A stretch of 64,000 bases of DNA from Cytophagales bacterium (GCA_013298075.1 JAAFJG010000014.1:16197-80196), one strand, 5' to 3'; counted from the stretch's first letter, positions 1-9,358 are shown. Notes: generated from the letters alone by a model not told the origin. A program made the numbers and translations.

Positions 1-706
1 CGCAGAACATTTAGCCGCACTCAAATTTCCTTTAATTCTTTGTGGAAGAAGGCAAGAAAGATTAGACGAATTGCAACAAAATTTAGGCAAATTGACAAAA
101 GTTTATACTTTAAATTTTGATGTCAGAGATAACAAAGAAGTCCAAAAATCGATTCAATCTTTGCCAGACGAATGGAAAAATATTGAAGTGCTTATCAATA
201 ATGCGGGCAACGCACACGGACTTTCGACTATCCAAGAAGGAGAGACAGAAGATTGGGATTTGATGTTGGATATTAACGTAAAAGGGCTTTTGTACGTCAG
301 CAAGGTAATTATGCCAACGATGATTGCTCAAGAAAAGGGACATATTATTAACATTGGTTCGTTGGCAGGAAAAGAAGTTTATCCGCGTGGGAATGTATAT
401 TGTGCGAGCAAATATGCGGTGGACGCACTCACACAAGGTATGCGAATTGATTTGAATGCACACGGAATTAAAGTGTCGGGAATAAATCCGGGCTTAGTAG
501 AAACGGAATTTTCTTTGGTAAGATTTAAAGGAAATGCAGAAAGAGCCGCTCAAACGTATCAAAATTTTCAACCTTTGACCGCTCAAGATATAGCAGAAAT
601 TATTGGTTTTACTATTTCGAGACCGCCACACGTAAATTTAGCAGATATTTTAGTGTTGCCTACTGCACAAGCGAGTGCTACGGTTATGAAAAAACATCAA
701 TCTTAA
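1..706 (+). CDS. SDR-family short-chain dehydrogenase (5' end outside window)
   Basis: The reading frame is open from base 2 leftwards, so the gene starts before the window. A TTG at 71 can be read as a start, but the residues before it (GRRQERLDEL) are the normal SDR segment after the second beta strand. The classical SDR core is visible: the NNAG motif, a catalytic Ser in NIGSLAG and the catalytic Tyr/Lys pair in YCASK (bases about 398-412), then the PG segment before the substrate loop. The nucleotide-binding TGxxxGxG motif lies outside. It is a cytoplasmic NAD(P)-dependent oxidoreductase, most like the YdfG group (3-hydroxy acid or serine dehydrogenases); the substrate is inferred only from overall resemblance. 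Confidence 0.85.
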   Translation, partial: AEHLAALKFPLILCGRRQERLDELQQNLGKLTKVYTLNFDVRDNKEVQKSIQSLPDEWKNIEVLINNAGNAHGLSTIQEGETEDWDLMLDINVKGLLYVSKVIMPTMIAQEKGHIINIGSLAGKEVYPRGNVYCASKYAVDALTQGMRIDLNAHGIKVSGINPGLVETEFSLVRFKGNAERAAQTYQNFQPLTAQDIAEIIGFTISRPPHVNLADILVLPTAQASATVMKKHQS

Positions 707-723
707 AAACTAAAAAAAAGGTT

Positions 724-934
724 ACTTTGATAACGACTTTTTAATTTTGTAATAAATATTTGGTTTATTATTCTTTCAAGGTAGGCTGTTCAGAATGTAA
801 CAATTTTTGATAAATTTCTTGGTTCAAATTTTTACTCTAATCCTCGGTCTGTGTCTCACACAGACCGAGGAGAAAAGATGAATTAAACTCGTTTATTTAA
901 CATTACTACTTAAAAGAAATGTCCTTATCAAAGT
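724..934 (+). mobile_element. Repeat family E, copy E1 (MITE-like, about 211 bp)
   Basis: The ends form an imperfect inverted repeat: ACTTTGATAACGAC at 724-737 and GTCCTTATCAAAGT at 921-934. The interior has the family-specific stretch AAGGTAGGCTGTTCAGAATG near 780-800 and a perfect palindrome at 841-871 (family D). The same architecture recurs at 31556-31752 and in inverse orientation near 28.3 kb and 60.6 kb. It has no coding capacity. This fills most of the gap between the SDR gene and the metal permease. Confidence 0.75.
841..871. repeat. Family D palindrome inside E1
   Basis: Perfect 14-bp arms (TCCTCGGTCTGTGT and its complement) are separated by CTC. No T-run follows on either strand, so it is not a typical intrinsic terminator. 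The core CGGTCTGTG..CACAGACCG recurs at about 28.27, 31.70, 41.03, 46.35 and 60.32 kb. Confidence 0.85.
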
Positions 935-1049
935 AATATGAATAATCGAGCCATTATCTCTTGTAATTTTAAATTCTACTTGCGCCCTAATTATAATTGT
1001 TTTGTGATAACTAACAAACGAAAAAATAACCAAATTATTTTACACACTT

Positions 1050-1883
1050 TTAATTACAGTAACCACTTATTTTGCTATAAAAGAGCATCAAAATAAATAA
1101 TATTCCTAAACAAACCGCCATACTTCCTGCCATAGATGCGTTGAGTAAAACAGCCAAAAAATATCCCATTACCACGCCCAAAATACTTATCAAACAAGCA
1201 AAAATTAACATAAAATCTATTTTCTTGCTGACTAAATAAGCCGTTGAAGCGGGTACAACCAAAAAAGCAATCACCAAAATTGCTCCCACTGCCTCAAAAG
1301 ACAAAACAACCGTAAACGAAACCGCACTCATCAAAGTATAATGCCAAAAAATAACAGAAATACCGATGACTTGTGCATAATTTTCATCAAAAGTAGTAAT
1401 CCAAAGACTTCTATAATTGATATAAATAAAAATAAAAATCAATAAAAACCAAATTCCTGATGTTAAAATAGTTGTTGGAATATTCCAAAAGCCGAGATTT
1501 AAAGTAATATAACCAATATCGCCATACAAAACACAATCTTGGTCAAGGTCAATTTTGCCTGCAAAAGCAGAAATTAAAATAATACCAACCGCAAATAAAA
1601 ACGTAAACGAAATTCCGATGGAAGATTCGGTTTGCATTTTTGCTTTTTTTTGTAGTAATTCTATGATTACGGTAATTAAAACGCCAAAAAAACCTGCTCC
1701 AATCATCAAAATTGGCGTGCTACGTGCTTGTGTGAGCAAATATCCGAGTACTAATCCGGGCAAAACTGCGTGAGAAATAGCATCACCTATCATGGTCATT
1801 TTTCGCAATAACAAAAAACAACCCAATAAAGCACAAGGCAAAGCGACTAAAATTCCTGCTAAAATTATCCAAAAAGCGTCCAT
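1050..1883 (-). CDS. Metal ABC transporter permease (ZnuB/MntB family)
   Basis: This 277-residue polytopic membrane protein has about eight hydrophobic segments and the ABC-3 family signature GDAISHAVLPG at residues 33-43. The family forms the transmembrane channel for zinc, manganese or iron import. Its start overlaps the stop of the upstream lipoprotein gene by one base (TAATG), so the two are translationally coupled. No ATPase or solute-binding protein gene is next to it, so the rest of the transporter must lie elsewhere or the gene is an orphan. Which metal is carried cannot be read from the sequence. Confidence 0.85.
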   Translation of the reverse strand: MDAFWIILAGILVALPCALLGCFLLLRKMTMIGDAISHAVLPGLVLGYLLTQARSTPILMIGAGFFGVLITVIIELLQKKAKMQTESSIGISFTFLFAVGIILISAFAGKIDLDQDCVLYGDIGYITLNLGFWNIPTTILTSGIWFLLIFIFIYINYRSLWITTFDENYAQVIGISVIFWHYTLMSAVSFTVVLSFEAVGAILVIAFLVVPASTAYLVSKKIDFMLIFACLISILGVVMGYFLAVLLNASMAGSMAVCLGILFILMLFYSKISGYCN

Positions 1884-2599
1884 TACATATCGGGCATCAT
1901 AATATCTACAATTCTTACAGTTCCTTGCGGATTAAGATTTACGGCAGCAATCACCAACCAATCCGTATTGGGTACGCCAATAATAAATTCAAAAATGGCT
2001 TCATTTTTTGCTTCATCAAACTTAACAAATTGTGGATGTTTGATGATAGATTTTTGTAAAAAAGCCTTTTCTAATTTGTTTTTAAATAATTCTTTATGAA
2101 TCGTTTTTTTCGAACTTGGTTTGCCATTGATAGTAAAAGAAATATCAGTTTCATAATTATGTGCCAAAATAAAACTTTTTTTAGCCGTAAAATCTGCCAT
2201 TTCTTGTGCCACCAAACTATCATTCAAACAAGCCGTTGCAAAATTAATCGCATACACATCTTGTTTTATTTTGAATGAAGTATCTTGACTAATGACTTGA
2301 TTATCAATAGGTGCAAATTGTACTTCGCCTTTTTTGATAAGTTCTTGATAAAGTTTTTTGGCTAATGAAACAAAATTTTCTTTTGTTGCATTTTCTTCAT
2401 TTTCTTTTGTTGCATTTTCTTTATTCTCTTTTTTTAGATTTGTTGTGTTTGTGTCATTTTTTTCGGTTGTATTATTTTTGTTGTTTGCTACGTTTCCAGA
2501 TTTGTCATTTTTTTGAGATAAACTTTCTTTATCACTTTGACAAGCAATGATTACAAAATTAAGCACTAAATAAAGACACAAAGTAATATTTTTTTTCAT
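1883..2599 (-). CDS. Lipoprotein of unknown function with Lys/Asn/Glu-rich linker
   Basis: The 238-residue protein starts with a lipoprotein signal peptide ending in VIIAC, giving an acylated Cys near residue 20. A low-complexity linker follows to about residue 75, with a short repeat of the type ENATKEN. A globular domain of about 160 residues has no match I recognise. It is too short and of the wrong composition for a usual metal-binding SBP. The one-base overlap with the downstream permease gene suggests a shared role in metal uptake or sensing (inference). Upstream of it lies about 310 bp of very AT-rich DNA before repeat A1. Confidence 0.7.
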   Translation of the reverse strand: MKKNITLCLYLVLNFVIIACQSDKESLSQKNDKSGNVANNKNNTTEKNDTNTTNLKKENKENATKENEENATKENFVSLAKKLYQELIKKGEVQFAPIDNQVISQDTSFKIKQDVYAINFATACLNDSLVAQEMADFTAKKSFILAHNYETDISFTINGKPSSKKTIHKELFKNKLEKAFLQKSIIKHPQFVKFDEAKNEAIFEFIIGVPNTDWLVIAAVNLNPQGTVRIVDIMMPDM

Positions 2600-2913
2600 T
2601 TTTTTTGATGTGTATAGATAATGTTTTTTACTAATTTTTTAGTCATTATCTAAATGGTTTCGCAAAAATAATCATTATTTCATTATAAAACAAAATAATC
2701 ATAAAACTAATAAAAATATTTTGGTTTTTAGGAAATTATTGCGAAATAGTTTTTAGTATCTATATTTTTGATGTTTTTTTGTATTCTAAAAATAAATTCT
2801 CTCAAAAAAACAAACTTTTTTTAGATAAATAACGTTTTTTATTTGAAAAATTTTATTTATTTTTTATTTTTTTGAGAGATATTTTTTTTGATAAGATGTT
2901 TTCTTTCTGATTC
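2600..2913. other. AT-rich intergenic DNA without visible gene
   Basis: About 310 bp of A/T-dominated sequence lies between the lipoprotein start and the repeat block. It should contain the promoter for the lipoprotein-permease pair on the minus strand, but I cannot single out a convincing TTTG/TAnnTTTG pair. Confidence 0.5.
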
Positions 2914-2978
2914 AAGGGACTAAGTAGAAAATATTATACCCAAAAAAAATCCCTCACCTTTGGGGAGGGCTGGGGTGG

Positions 2979-3137
2979 AGTGTTGTTAAATTCTTTTTTT
3001 TTAACAAATAAAATAGAAATTAACTTGTATAATATTCTGTAAAAAATCTATAATTTTTGAAAATCTTATAGATTTGGCAAATTATATTTTGATTTGTAAA
3101 ATAATTTACCTGACAAATATTAGAATTTAACAACACT
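2979..3137. repeat. B module, copy B1
   Basis: This 159-bp module is bounded by the inverted repeats AGTGTTGTTAAATTCT and AGAATTTAACAACACT. It is non-coding and AT-rich, and nearly identical to B2 (3151-3310) and B3 (62345-62504). Confidence 0.85.
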
Positions 3138-3150
3138 GACCCTAACCCTC

Positions 3151-3310
3151 AGTGTTGTTAAATTCTTTTTTTTTAACAAATAAAATAGAAATTAACTTGT
3201 ATAATATTCTGTAAAAAATCTATAATTTTTTGAAAATCTTATAGATTTGGCAAATTATATTTTGATTTGTAAAATAATTTACCTGACAAATATTAGAACT
3301 TAACAACACT
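3151..3310. repeat. B module, copy B2
   Basis: This is a 160-bp near-identical direct repeat of B1 with the same inverted ends. Only 13 bp, matching part of the family A right arm, separates it from B1. Confidence 0.85.
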
Positions 3311-3401
3311 GCCCTAACCCTCCCCAGCGGTGAGGGAACTAAAAATAAGTTTTTTGAATGGATAACTTATTTTTTAAAGCACCCTAATTTAAAAATAAAA
3401 A

Positions 3402-3433
3402 AAAAGCACAAATAATTTCTCATTTGTGCTTTT
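3402..3433 (-). terminator. Intrinsic terminator of the rimP-nusA-infB operon
   Basis: A 12-bp perfect stem (AAAAGCACAAAT and its complement) lies just after the infB stop. On the minus strand it is followed by a long T-run. Confidence 0.9.
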
Positions 3434-3439
3434 TATATT

Positions 3440-6400
3440 TTATCCTAATGTTCTTTTAATTTCACGTTGTTCGTAAGCCTCGATAATATCGCCTACACGA
3501 ATATCATTACAATTTTTAAGACTAATACCGCACTCAAAAGATGTTCTCATTTCGTTTACGTCTTGTTTGAAATGTTTTAGAGCGGCAATTTCGCCATCAA
3601 AAACCACAATACTTTCACGAATCAATCTCACTTTATTTTGACGTTTGATAGGTCCTTCTAAGACATAACAACCTGCAATCGTACCGACTTTTGAAATTTT
3701 GTACACTTCTCTTACTTCTACATTTGCAGTGATAATTTCTTCGAATTTCGGTGCTAACATACCTTCCATCGCATCTTTTAACTCCTCAATCGCAGCATAA
3801 ATAACAGAATACAATTTAATTTGTACTTTTTCTTTGTCTGCCAATGCTCTCGAAGTATTAGAAGGTCTTACTTGGAAACCAATAATAATCGCTTCTGACG
3901 CAGCAGCCAAATTAATATCTGTTTCAGTGATTTGTCCAACTCCTTTATGAATAATTTTTACTTCAATTTCTGGCGTAGAAAGATTTAATAAAGAATCAGA
4001 AAGTGCCTCAACTGAGCCATCAACATCACCTTTTACAATCAATTTTAACTCTTTGAAGTTTCCTAATGCTTTTCTTCTTCCGATTTCCTCCAAAGTTAAA
4101 CCTCTTGTAGAACGAATGCTTTGTTCTCTCAATAATTGTTCACGACGAGTAGCAATTTCTCTTGCCTCTCTTTCATTTTCCATTACTTTTACAGTATCTC
4201 CCGCTTGTGGCGCTCCACTTAGCCCTAATACTTGCACAGGTACAGAAGGACCTGCCGTAGTAATTTTTTCACCTTTATAATTAATCATTGCTCTCACTTT
4301 TCCATAATGTGAGCCAACTAAAATAATATCTCCTACACGCATTGTGCCTGTTTGCACCATAATATTGGTTACAAATCCTTTTCCTTTATCCAAAGAAGCT
4401 TCAATTACAGTTCCTTTTGCTCTGCGATTTGGATTGGCTTTTAATTCTAACATTTCTGCTTGAATAGCGATTTTTTCTAAGAGTGCTTCTATTCCAATTC
4501 CTTTTTTGGCAGAAATATCTTGGTCTTGGTATTTACCGCCCCAACTTTCTACTAAAACGTCTTTTCCTGATAATTCTTGGCGTATTTTTTCAGGATTTGC
4601 GCCGTCTTTATCAATTTTATTGACCGCAACAATAATTGGTACGCCTGCCTCTCTCGCATGAGAGATTGCTTCCTCTGTTTGAGGCATTACATTATCATCA
4701 GCCGCCACTACTAACACTACAATATCGGTCATTTTTGCACCTCTGGCACGCATAGCCGTAAACGCCTCGTGACCTGGAGTATCCAAAAATGTAATCATCT
4801 TATCCTTTCCTTCTTTATTTTTGGCTGTTACATTATATGCTCCAATATGTTGTGTGATGCCACCACTTTCACCCGAAACTATATTTGTTTTACGAATATA
4901 ATCTAAAAGAGATGTTTTTCCATGATCGACGTGTCCCATAATTGTAACAATAGGAGCGCGTTCAGATAGACTTTCGTCATCATCTTTTTCTTCTGCTGCT
5001 TCTTTTTCTTGTTCAATTGCATTGACAAATTCAACTTTATATCCAAATTCATCAGCAATAATATCGATCAATTCCGCATCTAATCTTTGGTTGATAGATA
5101 CAAAAATATTCATTGCCAAACAACTCGAAATAACTTGCGTAGCACTAATATTCATCATGATGGCTAGATCATTCGCAGAAACAAACTCTGCTACTTTGAT
5201 TATTTTAGTATCTACTACTTCTCTCGAAGCTTCTTTTTCTTTGTGTCTTGCTTCTTTTGCTCTTCGTCCTTGTCTTGGATTTTTACTTCCTTTATTTCCA
5301 ATTTTTGCCAAAGTTGCTTTTATTTGCTCTTGAATTTGTTTTTCAGTCAAATCAGCCGTAGAAACAGTCGCAGGTTTTTTATTTTGGCTGTTATTATTAT
5401 TTCGGTTTTGGTTATTGCCCGTACCTGTATTATTATTTCGGTTTTGGTTATTGCCCGTACCTGTATTATTATTTCGGTTTTGGTTATTGCCCGTACCTGT
5501 ATTATTATTTCGGTTTTGGTTATTGCCGCCGTTATTATTGTTAGGTCGATTTTGGTTATTATTATTAGTATTTCGATTTTGATTATTCGAATGTTGACTA
5601 AGATTATTTATAACTGGGTTTTGGTTTGTATTTATACCTCCACTATTTTGAGTATTATTATTTGTACCCGTTGTTTGATTAGTGTTTGTATTTGTGTTTG
5701 TATTATTATTTCGATTATTATATCCACCACCGTTATTATTGTTATAAGTACGATGTTGTCCATTCCCACCATTATTATTTCCACTATTATAAGGACGATG
5801 TTGGTTATTATTACGATTTTGATTGTTATTATTGTTCGTAGATGTAGCAGTCGTGCCTCCTGTGTTAGTATTAGGATTATTTTGAGTAGTAGTTCCAGTA
5901 GTTGGTGTTGTTACTCCTGATGATGCTTCTGCTTCACGTCTACGTTTTTTGCGTCTACGTTTTTTCTTATCCGCATCACTTGTGCTACTATTGTTGTTGT
6001 TATTATTATTATTATTTCTATTCCCAAATTTTTTCTCAACAGGAAGTTCTATTTTTCCTAAAACTTTCAAACCAGATAAAGTTTCACCTTTTGCTTTGAT
6101 AACTTCAACAGGCAAACTACTATCTATATTTTCTGCCCCTTCAGCAGCAATAGTTGGAGTAGGTTTTTCAGTTTTTGGAGTAAAAACTCTGTCATCTTTT
6201 TTGAAAGAATTATCTTTATTTTGAGTTCTTGGTTCGTTATGCTGTTTTTTTTCAGCCATATTTTGATTACTTTTATTAAAATTATTTTGATTTTGAGAGA
6301 AATCTTTTTTAACTTCTCCTTGTTTGGTTTGATTATTATTGCTGTTATTACTACGATTTTGGTTATTACCATTATCATATTTTCTTGGTGGTCTTTCAGA

Positions 6401-7060
6401 ATTATTTACGCTTTCTTGTTTTTTGGGCGTAGTTTCAGGCGTATTTGTACCTTCTTCTTTTTTAGGCGTAGTTTGAGGCGTAGTTATATTTTCTTGTTTT
6501 TTAGGCGTAATTTCGGGTATATTTTTTATACTTTCTTGTTTTTTAGGTTGATTTTGTGAATTATTTGACCTATTTTGATTGATTTTGCTTTCATCACGTT
6601 TGTAATTACTTCCGTGTCCATAACCAGTTTTTTGGTTTTTTGGTTGTTCACCCAAATCAATTTTTCCTAACACAGTAAACGCTTGTCCGTGTCCTTTGAT
6701 AAGTTCAGGTTCTTTTTTAGGCGTATTTTCTGGTGTATTTTTTGTTCCGACAATAGGTTTTGTAGCCGAATCCTTTTTAATAGGTTCGTTCGATTTTGCA
6801 GACGAATCTTTTTGATTAGACTCGTTCGTTTTTGGTTGTTGAATCGGAGTAGTATTCGTTTCTTTTTTGTTCCAAAATTCTTCATTGAAGGGCTTTCCTA
6901 ATTCAGTAGCAACCATTTTAAATTGTTGCACCGAAATTTTAGCGTTTGAGTTGTTTTCAATTTGAATATTTTTAGAAGCTAATTTTTCAACAATAGTCCC
7001 TAGCCCCACGTTTAATTCGCGAGTAACTTGACTAAGTTTTATCATCTTTTCGTCTGCCAT
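3440..7060 (-). CDS. infB: Translation initiation factor IF-2 with giant Asn-rich N-terminal region
   Basis: IF-2 is the GTPase that places fMet-tRNA on the 30S subunit and promotes 50S joining. The 1206-residue protein has an IF2-N helix at the start ([12 protein letters not shown]), then about 650 residues of Lys/Gln/Asn-rich low complexity with a K/R cluster ([11 protein letters not shown]). The G domain starts near residue 705 with [13 protein letters not shown] and NKID, followed by the beta-barrel and C-terminal IF-2 domains. It is several hundred residues longer than the E. coli protein because of the linker. It is the last gene of the rimP-nusA-infB operon and has a strong terminator downstream. 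Confidence 0.98.
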   Translation of the reverse strand: MADEKMIKLSQVTRELNVGLGTIVEKLASKNIQIENNSNAKISVQQFKMVATELGKPFNEEFWNKKETNTTPIQQPKTNESNQKDSSAKSNEPIKKDSATKPIVGTKNTPENTPKKEPELIKGHGQAFTVLGKIDLGEQPKNQKTGYGHGSNYKRDESKINQNRSNNSQNQPKKQESIKNIPEITPKKQENITTPQTTPKKEEGTNTPETTPKKQESVNNSERPPRKYDNGNNQNRSNNSNNNQTKQGEVKKDFSQNQNNFNKSNQNMAEKKQHNEPRTQNKDNSFKKDDRVFTPKTEKPTPTIAAEGAENIDSSLPVEVIKAKGETLSGLKVLGKIELPVEKKFGNRNNNNNNNNNSSTSDADKKKRRRKKRRREAEASSGVTTPTTGTTTQNNPNTNTGGTTATSTNNNNNQNRNNNQHRPYNSGNNNGGNGQHRTYNNNNGGGYNNRNNNTNTNTNTNQTTGTNNNTQNSGGINTNQNPVINNLSQHSNNQNRNTNNNNQNRPNNNNGGNNQNRNNNTGTGNNQNRNNNTGTGNNQNRNNNTGTGNNQNRNNNNSQNKKPATVSTADLTEKQIQEQIKATLAKIGNKGSKNPRQGRRAKEARHKEKEASREVVDTKIIKVAEFVSANDLAIMMNISATQVISSCLAMNIFVSINQRLDAELIDIIADEFGYKVEFVNAIEQEKEAAEEKDDDESLSERAPIVTIMGHVDHGKTSLLDYIRKTNIVSGESGGITQHIGAYNVTAKNKEGKDKMITFLDTPGHEAFTAMRARGAKMTDIVVLVVAADDNVMPQTEEAISHAREAGVPIIVAVNKIDKDGANPEKIRQELSGKDVLVESWGGKYQDQDISAKKGIGIEALLEKIAIQAEMLELKANPNRRAKGTVIEASLDKGKGFVTNIMVQTGTMRVGDIILVGSHYGKVRAMINYKGEKITTAGPSVPVQVLGLSGAPQAGDTVKVMENEREAREIATRREQLLREQSIRSTRGLTLEEIGRRKALGNFKELKLIVKGDVDGSVEALSDSLLNLSTPEIEVKIIHKGVGQITETDINLAAASEAIIIGFQVRPSNTSRALADKEKVQIKLYSVIYAAIEELKDAMEGMLAPKFEEIITANVEVREVYKISKVGTIAGCYVLEGPIKRQNKVRLIRESIVVFDGEIAALKHFKQDVNEMRTSFECGISLKNCNDIRVGDIIEAYEQREIKRTLG
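5401..5526 (-). repeat. 36-bp tandem repeat within infB
   Basis: Three exact 36-bp units and a partial fourth encode consecutive copies of [12 protein letters not shown] in the Asn-rich linker of IF-2. The unit is a multiple of three, so changes in copy number preserve the frame. Confidence 0.9.
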
Positions 7061-7169
7061 TTTATTTTATATAAAATATTTTTTTTAATTTTTTTAATAC
7101 TTCTTAACCAGAAAGGAAGAAGTTTTTGTTTACAATTATTTTTCTTACCATACGAAGCAAATCTACAAG

Positions 7170-8456
7170 TTATTCGAATTCTTTTTTAAGTAATTCTAAT
7201 ATATCATCAATTTGTCCTTCCTCCAAATCAGTGCGTTTGAGCAATAAATCTTTTCCAAATTCGATTACTCTTTTTGCGGTATCCAATCCAACTTTGTGTA
7301 ATTCTTCAATTACCCAACTTTCGATTTCATCAGAAAATTCAGTTAAATCCACGTCTTCTTCCTCCTCATCTAATTCTTGGTCATCTCTAAAAACGTCAAT
7401 TTCCATTCCGACCAACTTTCCTGCTAAGCGAATATTATATCCACTTCTACCAATCGCCCAAGACACTTGGTCTGGTTTCATATACACAGAAGCACGACTT
7501 TTATCTTCTATGGTGATACTTGTTATTTTTGCGGGGCTTAATGCACGCGAAATATACAATTCTAAATTTTCAGTATAATTAATAACATCAATATTTTCGT
7601 TATTGAGTTCTTTCACAATACTTTGAATACGTGAGCCTTTTGTGCCTACACACGCACCCACAGGGTCAATTCTATTATCAAAAGTTTCCACAGCAATTTT
7701 TGCTCTTTCACCTGGTTCTCTGACCACATTTTTGATGACAATAATTCCATCAATTACTTCAGGAATTTCAGTTTCAAACAATCTTTTTAAGAAAACAGGC
7801 GAAGTACGAGAAAGGCATATTCTTGGTGTTCCGTTAATCAATTCCACCTTATCAATCACCGCTCTTATATTATCCCCTTTTCTAAATTTATCTCTTGGAA
7901 TATGATGCCCTTTTTGTAAAACCAAATCATGCAAATCTTCATCTTTACAATAAACTTCCATTTTGGCATCTTTTCCGACTACTTGGTCAATCAAAACCGT
8001 TACCAAATCGCCTTCTCTATCTTTATATTTTTGATAAATACTCAATTTTTCAACGTCTTTTGCTCTTTGAATGAGCGTTTGGCGAGCCATCAAAATTGCT
8101 CTTCTACCAAAATCTTCTAAATGCAAATCCAAAGAAACTTCCTCACCAATTTCGCAATCTTTATCTATTTTTTTGGCATCAGTAAACTTAATTTGTTTAT
8201 GCACATCAAAAGATTGTGTATCATCAGCAATTACCCCTAAATTTTGTCGCATTTCTAATTCGCCACCTTCAGTGTTGATAATCACATCAAAATTAGAATC
8301 ATCATCGTCATATTTTTTACGAATCATAGCACGAAAAACATCTTCTAAGAGTTTTATCATCAATGAACTTTCAATATTTTTGGTTTTTGCAAATTCTGCA
8401 AAAGACTCAATGAGCTGCTTACTTTCCTTTTCGGGTTGTTGTTGTTTCTTTGCCAT
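7170..8456 (-). CDS. nusA: Transcription termination/antitermination factor NusA
   Basis: NusA binds RNA polymerase and nascent RNA and modulates pausing, termination and antitermination. The 428-residue protein has the N-terminal polymerase-binding domain, an S1 RNA-binding domain around residues 135-200, and two KH domains (GACVGTKGSRIQ in the first, AIGRSGYNIRLAGKL in the second). A very acidic segment and a short helical tail end it. It lacks the long acidic-repeat extension of E. coli NusA. It sits 60 bp after rimP and 109 bp before infB, the canonical bacterial order. Confidence 0.97.
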   Translation of the reverse strand: MAKKQQQPEKESKQLIESFAEFAKTKNIESSLMIKLLEDVFRAMIRKKYDDDDSNFDVIINTEGGELEMRQNLGVIADDTQSFDVHKQIKFTDAKKIDKDCEIGEEVSLDLHLEDFGRRAILMARQTLIQRAKDVEKLSIYQKYKDREGDLVTVLIDQVVGKDAKMEVYCKDEDLHDLVLQKGHHIPRDKFRKGDNIRAVIDKVELINGTPRICLSRTSPVFLKRLFETEIPEVIDGIIVIKNVVREPGERAKIAVETFDNRIDPVGACVGTKGSRIQSIVKELNNENIDVINYTENLELYISRALSPAKITSITIEDKSRASVYMKPDQVSWAIGRSGYNIRLAGKLVGMEIDVFRDDQELDEEEEDVDLTEFSDEIESWVIEELHKVGLDTAKRVIEFGKDLLLKRTDLEEGQIDDILELLKKEFE

Positions 8457-8516
8457 ATTTTTTATGTGTAAGTTTATTTTGATAATAACAAACTAAAACT
8501 TATATGAATGATTTAA

Positions 8517-8993
8517 TTATTTGAATGAAATGATAACGATTGCTTTTTTAATCTCCCCAAAATGAAAAGAAATAGGTTCGGTCATTTCTTTTTTTTTATT
8601 TTTTTTGATAATAACAGGTAAAACTACGATTTTATTTTCATCAATTTTTACCTCTAATAATTTTGCTTCTATTACCTTTTCGTCCTTTGTTGTGATTTCC
8701 AAACTTCTACCAATGTGCTGTGGAAATTGTCTTATTTGCTCCAAAGATATATCTGCGCCGGGCGAAGAAACCTCCAAATGATACGCCTCTTCAATCAAAT
8801 TCTGCTCGTCCAACCACGCACTCAATTTTCTACTCGTCTCAACACACGCATCAATTCCTATTCCGTTATCGCCATCAAGCAATATAGATAAACTTCCATT
8901 GATACGACTTTTTTTATAAATAACATTGATTACAAAGTATTGATTATCAAGTATTTCGCTTAAATAACTTTTAATTTTTTCCTCTATTGACAT
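8517..8993 (-). CDS. rimP: Ribosome maturation factor RimP
   Basis: RimP is a 158-residue cytoplasmic factor needed for 30S subunit assembly. The conserved N-terminal alpha/beta domain is recognisable from the DGDNGIGIDACVETSR and YHLEVSSPG segments (the second is a family hallmark), with an SH3-like C-terminal domain behind. It is the first gene of the operon with nusA and infB. About 230 nt of transcribed leader, containing a terminator hairpin, precede it. Confidence 0.95.
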   Translation of the reverse strand: MSIEEKIKSYLSEILDNQYFVINVIYKKSRINGSLSILLDGDNGIGIDACVETSRKLSAWLDEQNLIEEAYHLEVSSPGADISLEQIRQFPQHIGRSLEITTKDEKVIEAKLLEVKIDENKIVVLPVIIKKNKKKEMTEPISFHFGEIKKAIVIISFK

Positions 8994-9012
8994 TTTCTTA
9001 GTTGCTATATAT

Positions 9013-9042
9013 ACAAAAAAATAAGGGCATTAATTTGCCCTT
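9013..9042 (-). terminator. Terminator-like hairpin in the rimP leader
   Basis: On the minus strand the perfect 7-bp stem AAGGGCA/TGCCCTT with a 6-nt loop is followed by TTATTTTTTT, only about 20 nt before the rimP ATG. It lies between the operon promoter and rimP, so it would act as an attenuator, or else as the end of a separate small RNA. Confidence 0.7.
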
Positions 9043-9226
9043 GCCTTAGTAGACTTACACATTAAAAAGAACACTCAAAAAAATAGCAATAGCCATTCAC
9101 TTCTTAAATTTAAAAAGTAATGCTGTGTATGAGTGTTAGGGCTTAACGTTTTAATCTTGATTTCATAAATCAGTGTTTTTTAGTGTTTTAGAATAAATAA
9201 ACTGTTTCACAATTAAAGGCAATTGC
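9041..9226 (-). ncRNA. Structured leader RNA or small RNA upstream of rimP
   Basis: The transcribed minus strand between the promoter and the terminator folds well by eye. A closing stem TTGCCTT/AAGGCAA joins 9216-9222 to 9041-9047. A second stem AACACTCA/TGAGTGTT joins 9130-9137 to 9070-9077. Inside that is a long hairpin at 9094-9122 built on ACTTTTTAAA/TTTAAGAAGT. The closing stem shares two bases with the terminator stem, so the two are partly exclusive. No reading frame is apparent. It is either a leader that regulates rimP-nusA-infB or an independent RNA of roughly 200 nt such as a 6S-like RNA; I cannot assign a family. Confidence 0.5.
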
Positions 9227-9230
9227 GGTG

Positions 9231-9262
9231 CAAAGTTAAAAACATTTTTTTGTATTACCAAA
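9231..9262 (-). promoter_or_regulatory. Promoter of the rimP operon
   Basis: On the minus strand a Bacteroidota-type pair TTTG (9259-9262) - N20 - TAACTTTG (9231-9238) matches the TTTG/TAnnTTTG consensus. Confidence 0.7.
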
Positions 9263-9358
9263 TATTCTGCAAAATATTTTATACATTTTTTAATTTTATT
9301 TGTTTTTTTCTAAATATATCTTTGTTTTTGGTAATTTTCATTATAAAAACACTAAATT

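Larger units (their letters stand above)
2914..3387. mobile_element. Repeat family A, copy A1, with two B modules as core
   Basis: The outer ends begin AAGGGACTAAGTAGAAAAT at 2914 and finish with the inverted counterpart ending CACCCTAA at 3387. Inside them are GC-richer arms (CCCTCACC..GGGGAGGG at the left, CCCTCCCC..GGTGAGGG at the right). The core between the arms consists of two tandem B modules separated by a piece of the right arm (ACCCTAACCCTC). The same outer element occurs with different cores at 21.45, 24.78 and 62.28 kb. Confidence 0.75.

Noticed and set aside
841-871. D palindromes considered as ordinary intrinsic terminators
   Set aside because: Several lack a T-run on either strand and occur inside inverted-repeat elements instead of at gene ends; some copies may still terminate by chance.
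5243-6559. Long plus-strand reading frames opposite infB
   Set aside because: They are the complement of Asn/Gln/Lys codon repeats in the IF-2 linker and give Ile/Val/Phe-rich nonsense proteins without starts or signals.
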